Shown: piece after piece, positions 17,699 to 26,252 of the stretch | Layout: each line of letters begins with the position of its first letter | Position numbering within the stretch: position 1 is the stretch's first letter | Source: Acidobacteriota bacterium | Lineage (GTDB): Bacteria > Acidobacteriota > Terriglobia > Acidiferrales > UBA7541 | Reading direction: 5' to 3' | NCBI GenBank assembly: GCA_003223325.1 | Contig: QHYS01000018.1 | Location: forward strand, 1-61,030 | DNA length: 61,030 nt | Notes under the pieces: model-generated | The model's input: only the letters and a program-made list of their open reading frames with translations | Database searches by the model: none | Told to the model about the DNA's origin: nothing | Translations under genes and position numbers: made by a program

Positions 17699-18655
17699 TT
17701 GCGTCGCGTCACACTACATTTACGCCACTGCCTTGGGTTTTGGATTATCCTGATCGCCATCTCCCCCCTAATTTCTGGTTGTTCACGCGCGCATTCTCAA
17801 GCGGCCACGGCGGTAAAACCCCCGCCAATCGAATTCGTCCAGCAATGGGGCGTTCGCGGCTCTGACCCTGGCCAACTGGAAAAACCCATCGGCCCTGCCC
17901 TGGATCCGGTGGGCCGGGTCTATTTTGCCGATCGCGCGACCAGCTTTGTACAGAAGTTTGAAGCCGCCGGAATACCTCTGCTGTGCTTTGAACATCCCGC
18001 CGCGCACAGCGCCGATGCCATTGCAGTCGATTCTGGAGGAGCCATTTACCTCGCGAATCTACACCTCGGCTTGATTCATTTGTTTTTCCCGGAAGGCGAC
18101 CCGTTACGCACCTGGCGCGTTGCTCCGCAGCGCAATTTCGAAGGCCCATTTATCTTCAGCATAGATACGGATGGCAGGATTTATGTCCCTGACCCCGGGG
18201 GCGCAAGGGTGCAGGTTTTCAGCAGCCGGGGACTACTTCTGCGGATTTGGAGGATTCTGCCGGACGCTTCAGAGAAGGCGGCGCATCCCTTTGCCGCGGT
18301 AGCCGACCAGGACAGCGCAGTATATGTCGGAGATGGGGCCGACGGCCGCATTCTCAAGTTCACTCGCGATGGCGTGCAGAGCGCAGGATTCAAACCGCCG
18401 GATTCCGGAGATGTTCCCCACTTGCTGGGGCTGGCCGCTGCCGCTAAGCACATCTTCGCGCTGCGAGGCTTTCCGGTGCGGCTGGAGGTTTGGAGTGAAG
18501 ACGGTCGCCGCGAATTGATCGATACGCTGGGAGGCCGGCTTTCTGCGGTAGAATCCGCAGCCTACCTTGCTGCCGATGCAGCCGGTAATTTGATAGTGCT
18601 TGATCCGGAGGCGCGCCGCATACTTCGTTTCCGCGCGCATTTGGATCTTCCCTGA
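17699..18655 (+). CDS. NHL-repeat beta-propeller lipoprotein
   Basis: A 318-residue protein exported as a lipoprotein: the hydrophobic segment ends in the lipobox LISGC, with lipidated Cys at about residue 28. The rest consists of NHL-type blades (GRVYFADRATSFVQKFE, GAIYLANLHLGLIHLF, GRIYVPDPGGARVQVF, AVYVGDGADGRILKF, NLIVLDPEARRILRF), enough for a six-bladed propeller. These act as binding scaffolds in the periplasm; partners are unknown. The start is a TTG, as no in-frame ATG lies before the signal sequence. Its stop is followed after one base by the next ATG, suggesting coupled translation. Confidence 0.82.
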   Translation: MRRVTLHLRHCLGFWIILIAISPLISGCSRAHSQAATAVKPPPIEFVQQWGVRGSDPGQLEKPIGPALDPVGRVYFADRATSFVQKFEAAGIPLLCFEHPAAHSADAIAVDSGGAIYLANLHLGLIHLFFPEGDPLRTWRVAPQRNFEGPFIFSIDTDGRIYVPDPGGARVQVFSSRGLLLRIWRILPDASEKAAHPFAAVADQDSAVYVGDGADGRILKFTRDGVQSAGFKPPDSGDVPHLLGLAAAAKHIFALRGFPVRLEVWSEDGRRELIDTLGGRLSAVESAAYLAADAAGNLIVLDPEARRILRFRAHLDLP

Positions 18656-18656
18656 G

Positions 18657-19637
18657 ATGGGTGCCGCAATGCCTTTGCTACTGACGGAGCAAGACGTTCG
18701 TGCGCTGCTCGATATGCCTGCGGCTATCAAGGCTGTCGAGGAGTCGCTGCTGCGGCAAGCCACAGGCGACGGTTGGACGCACCCCCGGCGTCGCTTGGCT
18801 TTGCCCGAACGAGTGTTCCTGAATTATATGTTCGCAGCCGATCAAAAAGCTGGTTGGATGGGGGCAAAGCTTTACTCCGTCGCGCATGGCGTCGCTCGCT
18901 TTATGGTGCTGCTCTATCGCGCCGATAGCGGCGAATTGGCGGCCCTGATCGAAGCCGATTATCTCGGGCAAGTGCGCACAGGAGCTGCCAGCGCGGTCGC
19001 GACGAAATATATGGCGCGTCCGGAGGCGCGCGTCCTCGGAATCATCGGCACCGGCACGCAGGCCCGTACGCAGCTCGCCGCGGTCGGCCAAGTGCGTGAA
19101 CTCGACAGCATCCGCGCTTTCGGCCGCGACCCCACCCGGCTCGAGAAGTACTGCCGTGAAATGACCGAGACTCTGCGCAAGCCAGTTACCCCGGCGACAT
19201 CGGCGGAAGCGACGGTGCGTGGAGTCGATATCCTGATCACCGCGACCACCGCCATGAACCCCGTCGTTTCAGGCGCCTGGCTCAGCCCGGGCACGCACAT
19301 CAATGCCATCGGCGCAAATTTTGCGCAGAAACGAGAACTCGAAACTGATGCCGTAGACCGCGCCGGCATCATTGCCGTCGACTCGATTCAGCAGGCCAAT
19401 ATCGAATCGGGCGATCTGATTCAGGCTTTTGGTGACGATAATTCGCGCTGGCCCCAGGTGCGTGAACTCTGTGAGATTGTGGCCGCAAAGCGGCCGGGGC
19501 GAAAGAATCCGGAGCAGATCACGCTTTTCAAATCAAACGGAATTGCCTCCTGGGACCTGGCGGTCGGGGCTCATGTTTTCGAGCGCGCCGAAAAACAAGG
19601 TCTCGGCAGCAAAATCGAATTTGGCAGCCACAGATAA
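18657..19637 (+). CDS. Ornithine cyclodeaminase/mu-crystallin family protein
   Basis: A 326-residue NAD(P)-dependent protein. Seen: the GIIGTGTQARTQL dinucleotide-binding motif near residue 125, the EADYLGQVRTGAASAVATKYMA helix and SPGTHINAIGAN. The family includes ornithine cyclodeaminase, alanine dehydrogenase, ketimine reductase and imine-forming enzymes, so the substrate cannot be decided from the sequence alone. Two starts are possible, four codons apart (18657 and 18669); the first overlaps the region of the preceding stop and is preferred. It converges on the anti-sigma gene. Confidence 0.9.
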   Translation: MGAAMPLLLTEQDVRALLDMPAAIKAVEESLLRQATGDGWTHPRRRLALPERVFLNYMFAADQKAGWMGAKLYSVAHGVARFMVLLYRADSGELAALIEADYLGQVRTGAASAVATKYMARPEARVLGIIGTGTQARTQLAAVGQVRELDSIRAFGRDPTRLEKYCREMTETLRKPVTPATSAEATVRGVDILITATTAMNPVVSGAWLSPGTHINAIGANFAQKRELETDAVDRAGIIAVDSIQQANIESGDLIQAFGDDNSRWPQVRELCEIVAAKRPGRKNPEQITLFKSNGIASWDLAVGAHVFERAEKQGLGSKIEFGSHR

Positions 19638-19657
19638 TCCGAGGGTAAAGGATGGCG

Positions 19658-19900
19658 TCAGGCGCTTGGTCTGCGTCCCAGCCGCTTGGTCAAAGCCTGG
19701 TGCAATCTCTCTCGGACGTCATTGGGAAGGGCGAGCGGCTGGGCATTGTAATAGATTTCAATCGTCTTCCGGGTCGTATCGACGATGAGCCGGCAGTCCT
19801 TACAGCGCTCCAGGTGGCGTTCGATATCGCCAAGAAGCTCCGGTGCGAGCTCGCCATCCAGATAAGCAGAAATTTCCCGAATCAGTCCCCGGCAGTTCAC
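19658..19900 (-). CDS. Anti-sigma factor with zinc-finger domain
   Basis: An 80-residue protein with a zf-HC2-type ZAS motif: Cys3, then H-x3-C-x2-C (HLERCKDC) near residues 30-37. This binds the partner sigma factor and releases it on oxidation or another signal. It has no membrane helix, so it is a soluble cytoplasmic type. The GTG start overlaps the TGA of the sigma gene (GTGA), which indicates translational coupling and fixes the start. A longer frame to 20146 is antisense-free but lies wholly within the sigma gene and is rejected. Confidence 0.85.
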   Translation of the reverse strand: MNCRGLIREISAYLDGELAPELLGDIERHLERCKDCRLIVDTTRKTIEIYYNAQPLALPNDVRERLHQALTKRLGRRPSA

Positions 19901-20598
19901 GCCTGCTGCCTCTGCCCAAAGTATCGGGTAAGTCTTTCCCGCAGTCTCAATCGGGCCCGCAGCAGCCTCGATTTTACCGCGGGCACGGAAATCCCCAGTG
20001 CATCGGCGGTTTCCTCGGTCGAGAGCTGCTCCACATCGCGGAGTACAAAAACGGTGCGAAAGATCGGCTCGAGCTCGGCGATAGCGTTGCTCAGGATCGA
20101 GTTTAGCTCCGTAACTTGATAACGCTGCTCCGGCGTCGGCCCCCAATCCTCGATCTCCCGCGGCATGAGGTCTTCTTCGGTCTGCACCGGCTCGTCGAGC
20201 GAGGTCACATTCGGCCGCCTGCGCCGTAATCTCATCAAGGCTTCGTTCACGGCAATGCGTACAAGCCAGGTGTAAAAGCGCGAGCCACCCTGAAACTCGT
20301 GCAGATGTTGGAACGATTTCAAGAAGGCGTCCTGTGTGGCATCTTCCGCATCTTCGCGGTTCTGCGTTATGTTCATCGTCAGGCGGAAAATTCGGCGCTC
20401 GTAGCGATTCACGAGCTCATCGAAGGCGCCCAGATCGCCGCTTTTTGCCAAAGATACCAGTGGGCCTTCGTCCTCGCGGACGATTGTGGACGGCAGGCGT
20501 TTGGCATCGGATGGGCTCATCAGGGTCGGTCGTGGTTTCGCGGCGATGAACCACTCGCGCTGCAGCAGGTTAGCACAAATTGTTTCTGCCTCAATCAT
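19897..20598 (-). CDS. ECF RNA polymerase sigma factor
   Basis: A group 4 sigma factor of up to 233 residues. Region 2 is clear (YERRIFRLTMNITQNREDAEDATQDAF and FYTWLVRIAVNEAL), as is region 4 (LEPIFRTVFVLRDVEQLSTEETADALGIS with the helix-turn-helix and VKSRLLRARLRLRE). It pairs with the overlapping zinc-finger anti-sigma gene. The protein may start instead at MSPSDAKRLP (20520), which is closer to the usual ECF length; neither start has a strong ribosome site. Confidence 0.92.
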   Translation of the reverse strand: MIEAETICANLLQREWFIAAKPRPTLMSPSDAKRLPSTIVREDEGPLVSLAKSGDLGAFDELVNRYERRIFRLTMNITQNREDAEDATQDAFLKSFQHLHEFQGGSRFYTWLVRIAVNEALMRLRRRRPNVTSLDEPVQTEEDLMPREIEDWGPTPEQRYQVTELNSILSNAIAELEPIFRTVFVLRDVEQLSTEETADALGISVPAVKSRLLRARLRLRERLTRYFGQRQQA

Positions 20599-20951
20599 CC
20601 GAAAACCTTTATAGCGAAACCGATTTGCCGATAGTACAGACCTCTCGCCTCTGCGCCCCCTGCAGTCGTGCGGGACGCGCGTTGCACGAGTCTATACCCT
20701 CACGATTGGACGCTACAGCGTTGTCCGAGGATTCACGGTTGATGGAATATGCCAACCTCGTGCCACTCTGCGGTCTGGATGGGTTTACTGAGATGCTTCA
20801 TCGGCGTCGCATTTGTTTTTTGTAGGATTTTCTCGTGTTAACCTTAGCCCCTTCTGGTCGTCAGTCGTGACTTCGTTGTGCAAGACTGACGGGAAAAGGC
20901 ACGAACCCGCCCGAGGCGGGAACTCTCGCCGTTAGATTGTTAAAGACAGCC
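20599..20951. other. Intergenic region upstream of the ECF module and the DNA glycosylase
   Basis: No gene is supported here. The region should hold the divergent promoters of the sigma gene and the DNA glycosylase. A perfect 6-bp GC-rich hairpin (CCCGCC-CGA-GGCGGG) sits at 20906-20920, shortly before the glycosylase start, and would lie in its leader. A short open frame at 20580-20825 is not protein-like. Confidence 0.4.
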
Positions 20952-21461
20952 ATGCGGACTCTGCCGGACTACCTGAGGCGAGGAATGAAGTTGGTCGTGA
21001 TCGGTTGCAATCCAGCCGATCGCTGGGCCCGTGCCGGACACTATTACGCCGGACGCACCAATGCCTTCTGGCCTTTGCTATACGATTCGGGCATTCTGCC
21101 CGAGTCGCTGCCCTACACGGATGATAAGCGCCTGATCGAATTCGGCATCGGCCTTACCGATCTGGTGAAGCGCGCCACGCGTGACATTGGGGAGCTGGAC
21201 CGGCAGGAAATTGCCGAGGGCCGGATTCTGCTGGCACAAAAGCTCGAGGAATACGCGCCACGCGTGGTCGCTTTCAATGGCAAGGACACCTACGAAAAAT
21301 TCGCCCAGAGACCTTGCAAGCTCGGCTTGCAAACCGAAAAACTCTACGGCGCGAGAGTCTTCGTCCTGCCGGCGACGGGAATCCAAACGTCAAAGGATCG
21401 CGGGATCAGGTTGCGCTACTTCCGCCAGCTTGCCCACGTCCTTCACAGCTTGCCGGATTGA
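20952..21461 (+). CDS. Mug-type mismatch-specific uracil/thymine-DNA glycosylase
   Basis: A 169-residue enzyme of the Mug/TDG branch of the uracil-DNA glycosylase superfamily, which removes uracil or thymine from G mismatches to start base-excision repair. Seen: motif 1 VVIGCNPADRWARAGHYYAG (residues 15-34), with the conserved Asn of the G-x-N-P loop, then N-x-FWPLL in TNAFWPLLYDSG, and a C-terminal LPATGIQ in place of the usual NPS/LPSTS motif. It is close to E. coli Mug in length (168). The ATG chosen is 15 bases after a possible TTG start. Confidence 0.85.
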   Translation: MRTLPDYLRRGMKLVVIGCNPADRWARAGHYYAGRTNAFWPLLYDSGILPESLPYTDDKRLIEFGIGLTDLVKRATRDIGELDRQEIAEGRILLAQKLEEYAPRVVAFNGKDTYEKFAQRPCKLGLQTEKLYGARVFVLPATGIQTSKDRGIRLRYFRQLAHVLHSLPD

Positions 21462-21480
21462 CCCCGCCTGAACGTACAAT

Positions 21481-22317
21481 GTGCTGATTTTCCCAGATAG
21501 GAGCCCAAGGATCGCTCTGGAATCCACTCCCGTGCCCCTTCAGCTGAAATCCGGCCGAGGTGCGATTTCCACGCTCACATTGAATCGGCCGGAGCGCCTT
21601 AATGCATTGAACAGCGCTCTCGGTCAGGCCTTGTTGGACGCTCTGAATGGCCTTGCCGAAGACGCGGCCGTCCGCGCCGTCGTTCTCACCGGCGCAGGAC
21701 GAGGATTCTGCGCCGGCGGTGATATCGATCTCCTCCGCAAGGCTCGCGAACGCGAGGACGTCACGGAAGTCGAGACACTGCTGAAACTGGGCAAGCAGAT
21801 TATCCTGGCTATCGCGATGATGCCCAAGCCGGTTATCGCTGCCGTCAACGGCCCGGCGGCCGGAGCGGGTGTCAATCTCGCGCTTGCCTGCACCACCCGT
21901 ATCGCTTCCGAGCACGCCAGCTTTACGCAAAGCTTCGCTAAAGTCGGCCTCTTCCCGGATTTCGGCGCCACCTATTTTCTACCGCGCCTGGTCGGCGCGG
22001 CAATGGCGTCTGAATTAATGCTGAGCGCCGAAACCCTTACGGCTGCCGACGCGCTCAGGATCAGCTTGGTATCGCGCGTCGTCCCGCACGATCGCTTGGA
22101 AGAGGAAACGGCGCTACTGGCCGGTCGCTTGGCCGCCGCGCCGCCGATTGTCGCCCGCGGGATCAAGCAGACGCTCTGCTTCAACGATCGCGAGCAGCTC
22201 GAAAGAGCGCTAGACGAGGAGATTCGCTGGCAGGTGACCTGTTTTCGTTCGCAGGATTGCCTCGAGGGCCTGCAGGCGTTCTTCGAGAAGCGCCCGGCCC
22301 GATTTCAAGGCGCGTAG
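21481..22317 (+). CDS. Enoyl-CoA hydratase/isomerase family protein
   Basis: A crotonase-fold enzyme of up to 278 residues acting on acyl-CoA thioesters. Seen: LNRPERLNALNSAL, the first oxyanion-hole loop GFCAGGDI, the second PAAGAGVNLALA, and the active-site loop KVGLFPDFGATYFLPR. In that loop an Asp (PDFG) stands where hydratases carry Glu; this favours an isomerase of the PaaG type over a classical hydratase. The reading frame begins with a GTG at 21481; the conserved part starts near the GTG at 21532 (VPLQLKSGRG), which may be the true start. Confidence 0.88.
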   Translation: MLIFPDRSPRIALESTPVPLQLKSGRGAISTLTLNRPERLNALNSALGQALLDALNGLAEDAAVRAVVLTGAGRGFCAGGDIDLLRKAREREDVTEVETLLKLGKQIILAIAMMPKPVIAAVNGPAAGAGVNLALACTTRIASEHASFTQSFAKVGLFPDFGATYFLPRLVGAAMASELMLSAETLTAADALRISLVSRVVPHDRLEEETALLAGRLAAAPPIVARGIKQTLCFNDREQLERALDEEIRWQVTCFRSQDCLEGLQAFFEKRPARFQGA

Positions 22318-22425
22318 CACGGCTCCCATGTGGCACAGGCGCGGCCGCTGCGCTCGCCCGTCGGAATGACCGTCAACCGGAAAGTCGGCATGTTCACATG
22401 TTATATAACTAGAGGCGAAGGTTTT

Positions 22426-22962
22426 ATGAGTGGCGACTCCGTACCGTTGGTTCTGCCGCTCTCGCGCCTGGCAACTGGCTGCGAGGCCACCACGCTGTAT
22501 CGCGAGCTGCGCAAACCTCTGCTTCGCTACCTGGTATGTCTCGGCCTTTCGGCCGATGAGGCGCAGGACGTGCTCCAGGACGCGTTCCTTAGCCTCCAGC
22601 GGCATTTGGCTTCCGACGGATCACAGGAGAACATCCGGAGTTGGCTCTTCCGCGTTGCTCATAATGCCGCCAGGAATCGCCAGAATCGTTATGACCGCCG
22701 GTTTGCTGCGCCTCTGGAAGAGGGCCTGGATTCTGCATTGGACGAAGCGACCCCCGAGCACGTCGTGCTGGAGAAAGAAAAATTCCGTAGGCTGCAAAAG
22801 GCGATCCCCCTGCTCACCAAATCGGAACGTCAGTGCTTGCTATTGCGGTCTAGGGGATTGCGTTATCGGGAAATCGCCGAGGTTTTGGACCTTCCCATCT
22901 CGACGGTCGGAGATACGGTCGATCGCGCGATCAGGAAATTAGCGGAGAAATGCAATGTGTGA
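22426..22962 (+). CDS. ECF RNA polymerase sigma factor
   Basis: A 178-residue group 4 sigma factor. Region 2: LVCLGLSADEAQDVLQDAF and IRSWLFRVAHNAARNRQNR. Region 4: LLTKSERQCLLLRSRGLRYREIAEVLDL followed by STVGDTVDRAIRKLAEK. The ATG at 22426 follows GAGGCGAAGG; the frame extends upstream to 22330, but without family similarity. Its last codons overlap the start of the following anti-sigma gene by eight bases, a typical coupled pair. Confidence 0.92.
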   Translation: MSGDSVPLVLPLSRLATGCEATTLYRELRKPLLRYLVCLGLSADEAQDVLQDAFLSLQRHLASDGSQENIRSWLFRVAHNAARNRQNRYDRRFAAPLEEGLDSALDEATPEHVVLEKEKFRRLQKAIPLLTKSERQCLLLRSRGLRYREIAEVLDLPISTVGDTVDRAIRKLAEKCNV

Positions 22963-23623
22963 CTTTGCAGGAACATTAATAGCTTGGCTCGACGGCGAGC
23001 TTGGCATCGGCGAGGCCGCCGATGTCGAGCGGCACCTCCAACTTTGCGTGGAATGCCGCAGCCGGGTCGAAGTGTATGGTCAGGTGAGCCGAGCGTTCGA
23101 AGCATATTGTGATGCTTATTGCGAAGCCGCCATGGCGGCGCCTCGCCCTAAGCTTTCCCGCCGCACGCTTACGGTTTCGGCCGTGGCGGCGGCAATCGCT
23201 GCTGTGGTCGCGCTGTTCTTCTTCGCGTCGCCGGGACGCGTCCAGTTATCGCCAGCCCGTACTCCTGGGCCGATGGCTACCTCAAACATTGTGTCTCAGC
23301 CGGACCCACCGGCGGCAGCGCCGGCAGTGCAGGCAGCGCCCGCGCCTGCATCGGTTCAGACCGTCCCTGAGCTCGAGCGACGCCACGGAGCAGAGCAAAC
23401 GGGGCATGCAGCTCCGCAGCCGCGATTTGCGGAAACCAACTGGCCGCCCGCAGCACCCGCACTCGAAATCGCCATCCCCGCCGAGGCCATCTTGCCTCCG
23501 GGCGCGGTCCCGGAAGGCGTCAGCTTTACCGCGGACGTCACCATCGCCCCCGATGGTTCCGCGCAACAGATTCGCTTGAGGCCGCAACTTACCGAATTGG
23601 AAAGGAGACCCCCTCGGCCATGA
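22955..23623 (+). CDS. Membrane-bound anti-sigma factor with zinc-finger domain
   Basis: A 222-residue single-pass protein. Residues 1-40 form a cytoplasmic zf-HC2 domain (Cys2, HLQLCVEC with H-x3-C-x2-C), an alpha-helical linker follows, then one membrane helix near 75-95 (VSAVAAAIAAVVALFFFA). The outer part is a long Pro/Ala-rich stalk ending in a small conserved segment with GVSFTADVTIAPDGSAQQIRL. This should hold the overlapping sigma factor and sense a periplasmic signal. Its TGA overlaps the next ATG (ATGA). Confidence 0.88.
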   Translation: MCDFAGTLIAWLDGELGIGEAADVERHLQLCVECRSRVEVYGQVSRAFEAYCDAYCEAAMAAPRPKLSRRTLTVSAVAAAIAAVVALFFFASPGRVQLSPARTPGPMATSNIVSQPDPPAAAPAVQAAPAPASVQTVPELERRHGAEQTGHAAPQPRFAETNWPPAAPALEIAIPAEAILPPGAVPEGVSFTADVTIAPDGSAQQIRLRPQLTELERRPPRP

Positions 23624-24516
23624 AAACTATAACCATCAAACGACTCTCTATTTTTCTTCTCGTGGCCTCTTCCTGGGTATTCGCGCAGCAGGACCGAAAA
23701 GTTCGGGTATCGCAAGAGGCCGGGGCCGGCCCCCTTTTTGAAGGTCCCGGCCCCGTTACCGTTGGAGTAGGCGGGGCCTTCGAAAACGCCTCCGGCACTC
23801 CGGTGGAGGGCGCGCCTTATTCCGCCTCCATCAAGAACGAATCTGTCCAGACGCTGGCGGACGGAAATCGTATCGTCCACAACAGCACCGGGACGGTCGC
23901 GCGCGATTCGCAGGGCCGCACGCGCCAGGATACGATGCTTCCGGCCATCGGCAATCTCTCTGCCGCCCATGCGCCGCATTTAATCTTCATCCACGATCCT
24001 GTAGCGCAGACTTCCTACACCCTGAATTTGACGGATAAGACCGCGCATAGGCTGCCGCCCATTCCTCCGACCCCGGTCGGCGCCACCGGCCCTGCTAGCT
24101 CCGATATGCTCTTCATACAAACGGGAGGCCCGGCAACTCCTCGCGGTCCCTTGCCACCGCCCATGGTTGTTAGCCGGAAGGCGCTCCCGAAAACTGAGAA
24201 AGGACAAGTGAGCACCGAGGACCTCGGTTCGCAAACGATGGAAGGCGTCTATGCGACCGGAGTGCGCACGACTCGGACGATTCCGGCAGGGCAAATCGGC
24301 AACGACAAACCCATCACCGTCGTCACCGAAGTTTGGACTTCGCCCGATCTCAAGACGGTCGTCTATAGTAAGAGAAGCGATCCACGCACGGGCGACCAAA
24401 CGTTCCAACTTACGAACATCACACGATCCGAGCCGGATCCTTCGTTATTCACCGTACCGGCCGATTTCAAAATCGTCGAAGGGCCCAAGCCCATCATCTA
24501 CCGCACGAACCAGTAA
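23620..24516 (+). CDS. Secreted protein coupled to a sigma/anti-sigma pair
   Basis: A 298-residue exported protein of a family widespread in Acidobacteriota but without known function. A signal peptide ends at VFAQQ (about residue 23). Diagnostic stretches are GTPVEGAPYSASIKNE, VQTLADGNRIVHNSTG, VARDSQGRTRQD and TRTIPAGQIGNDKPITV. The four-base overlap with the anti-sigma gene indicates one transcript and coupled translation, so the protein is either the sensed ligand or a target of this sigma factor. There is no lipobox or membrane helix, and it is probably periplasmic. Confidence 0.82.
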   Translation: MKTITIKRLSIFLLVASSWVFAQQDRKVRVSQEAGAGPLFEGPGPVTVGVGGAFENASGTPVEGAPYSASIKNESVQTLADGNRIVHNSTGTVARDSQGRTRQDTMLPAIGNLSAAHAPHLIFIHDPVAQTSYTLNLTDKTAHRLPPIPPTPVGATGPASSDMLFIQTGGPATPRGPLPPPMVVSRKALPKTEKGQVSTEDLGSQTMEGVYATGVRTTRTIPAGQIGNDKPITVVTEVWTSPDLKTVVYSKRSDPRTGDQTFQLTNITRSEPDPSLFTVPADFKIVEGPKPIIYRTNQ

Positions 24517-24642
24517 TCTTCTTCGCATGGAGCCTGGGGCGCCGCAACACGTTTTTTGCACTGCGGGCCGAAGCAATCCTCTCTCTACACAAGACGATTC
24601 CTGCCCAGTGCGATAGGATGTCTCCGTTGCGGGAGGCACACC

Positions 24643-25296
24643 ATGGACGGAAATGAATTTGTCAACAAGCTGAAGGCCGAAAACGAATCGATCCTAGCGA
24701 AAATCGATGAACCGCCGATTGCCTCAGGCATTCCCAACGGCGAGCTTCTTGCCACGCTGATCAAGATGGCCCTCAAGAACGAAATGGAGGCGGCGGAAAT
24801 CGCCGCCGAGTGGGTCTCCACGACACAAGAGCTCCCTGCCAAGCTGGCATTGGCCCGCCATGCCGGCGATGAGGCCCGGCATTATCAACTTATTGAGGAG
24901 AAAGCCCGCGCCATGAGGGTCCCGCTCGAAGGTTTTCGTCCGCTCGATCCTCCCAGCCCGGTGCTGACTTATCTTCGTACGCTGACCACTACTCCAGAAC
25001 GCGTCGCCGCCGCGCTCGTCGCGCGAGAAGCCATGGGTGGCCGCCGGAACGTGCAGTTCCTTGCCTTCCTCGACCGCATCGGGCAGCACGATCTGGCCGC
25101 GCTGTATCGCGACGTCATCAATCCCGATGAGGACTGCCACCACCGCTCCGGCTGCGCGGTACTGGCAGAGCTGGCTACTGCGCCCGAAACGCAGCAAGCC
25201 GCCCGCCGTGCCGCCGTGAGTTTGCTGGAGACCGGCGACCGCGTCCGTTCGAAGGCCCTGCAAAGCACCGGCGCCCCGGTCATTCCTGGCTGCTGA
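24643..25296 (+). CDS. Ferritin-like domain protein
   Basis: A 217-residue, all-helical protein with a likely di-iron site. A Glu-rich helix KNEMEAAEIAAEW near residue 47 and EARH at 77-80 supply the E...E-x2-H half-site. REAMGG near 128 and EDCHH near 165 supply the second half. The protein is soluble and cytoplasmic. Possible roles are iron storage, a hydroxylase-type diiron oxidase, or ferritin-like stress protection; the sequence does not decide. GGGAGGCACACC precedes the ATG. Confidence 0.7.
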   Translation: MDGNEFVNKLKAENESILAKIDEPPIASGIPNGELLATLIKMALKNEMEAAEIAAEWVSTTQELPAKLALARHAGDEARHYQLIEEKARAMRVPLEGFRPLDPPSPVLTYLRTLTTTPERVAAALVAREAMGGRRNVQFLAFLDRIGQHDLAALYRDVINPDEDCHHRSGCAVLAELATAPETQQAARRAAVSLLETGDRVRSKALQSTGAPVIPGC

Positions 25297-25374
25297 CGGC
25301 TCTTCAGCCCGGTCATCGCCGGCCTCTGACGCTGGGTAAAGCTGGAATTCGGCTCTGGTATCATCACGAGAGCT

Positions 25375-25935
25375 ATGAGTATCGCGGAAAAAATCGTTTT
25401 GCAGCAGGGCGATCTCACTGAGACGGACGCCGACGCCATCGTCAACGCCGCCAATAACGACCTCAAACTCGGTGGAGGCCTTGCTGGCGTGATTCGCCGA
25501 AAAGCCGGTGACGCCCTGCAGCGGGAATGCGACGCGATCGGCACGATTCCCGTGGGAGGGGCGGCGATCACTTCCGCGGGGAAGTTGAAAGCAAGGCACG
25601 TCATTCATGCGGCGAGCATGCAGCTTGGCGGCTTGACTACCGGCCGTGCCTTGCGCAGTTCCACGGCACATTCCTTGCGCATCGCCGCCGAGAAAGGACT
25701 TCGTACGATCGCGTTTCCAGCCATCGGCACGGGCATCGGCGGTTTTCCGCTTTCCGAATGCGCGGCCATTATGCTGAAGGAGGCCGCGGAGCATCTGAAG
25801 AGCCCCACCTCGCTGGAAAAAATCTACTTCGTTCTCTTTGATAAGCCAGCGCTGTCCGCGTTTGAAAAGGCTTGGCGCGAAATGAAGGAACGTGGGGATC
25901 TGGAAAGCGGCAGCCATTCGGGAGATTCGCGGTGA
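25375..25935 (+). CDS. Macro domain protein (ADP-ribose binding)
   Basis: A 186-residue single macro domain. Motif 1 is DAIVNAANNDLKLGGGLAGVI (residues 20-40); the second ligand loop is PAIGTGIGGFPL near 117-128. Macro domains bind or hydrolyse ADP-ribose derivatives. The family split is open: the Asn-Asn and Gly-rich loop are consistent with hydrolases of the YmdB/MacroD type or TARG1-like. A basic/acidic tail follows after residue 160. It is the first of three overlapping genes; its TGA overlaps the next GTG (GTGA). Confidence 0.9.
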   Translation: MSIAEKIVLQQGDLTETDADAIVNAANNDLKLGGGLAGVIRRKAGDALQRECDAIGTIPVGGAAITSAGKLKARHVIHAASMQLGGLTTGRALRSSTAHSLRIAAEKGLRTIAFPAIGTGIGGFPLSECAAIMLKEAAEHLKSPTSLEKIYFVLFDKPALSAFEKAWREMKERGDLESGSHSGDSR

Positions 25936-26252
25936 GCGGCACGGGTTCGTCTTTTTCGCGGCGCCCCCAGCCGGCTTCGGCGGAAGAACTCCTGGAAAAA
26001 GTAAAGCGGGAGTTGGAGCGCTACGAGCATCCACTTTTTGATTTCGACGCACGCTCCGCTTCCGGTGGAATCGAAGTCACGATTCGTTTCACGCCGGCGG
26101 GCGTTGACGTGCACACGTACTATTTCCTGCTTCAGGCCCGCGAGATCGAGCATCCGCAATTTCCCTGGTCATTTCAGCGCCAGCTTTACGACTGCCTGCA
26201 CGACTATGTCATCGAAATGTTTGTTCGCAATCCACAAAGGAGGGACGCTTGA
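25932..26252 (+). CDS. Hypothetical protein between macro domain and methyltransferase genes
   Basis: A 106-residue protein without a recognised family. A short Ser/Pro-rich N-terminus is followed by AEELLEKVKRELERYEHP (a helix), and then by an alternating strand region (IEVTIRFTPAGVDVHTYYF) and a conserved-looking end with FPWSFQRQLYDCLHDYVIEMF. The shape suggests a small alpha/beta fold. It is locked between two genes by four-base overlaps on both sides, so it should be made in step with the macro domain protein and the methyltransferase. Confidence 0.7.
   Translation: MSGTGSSFSRRPQPASAEELLEKVKRELERYEHPLFDFDARSASGGIEVTIRFTPAGVDVHTYYFLLQAREIEHPQFPWSFQRQLYDCLHDYVIEMFVRNPQRRDA

Noticed and set aside
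19658-20146. Longer version of the anti-sigma gene
   Set aside because: The extension lies inside the sigma gene in another frame; the GTGA overlap marks the real start.
24724-26052. 442-codon minus-strand open frame
   Set aside because: Antisense to the ferritin-like and macro domain genes, both with strong motifs; its translation has no known motifs.
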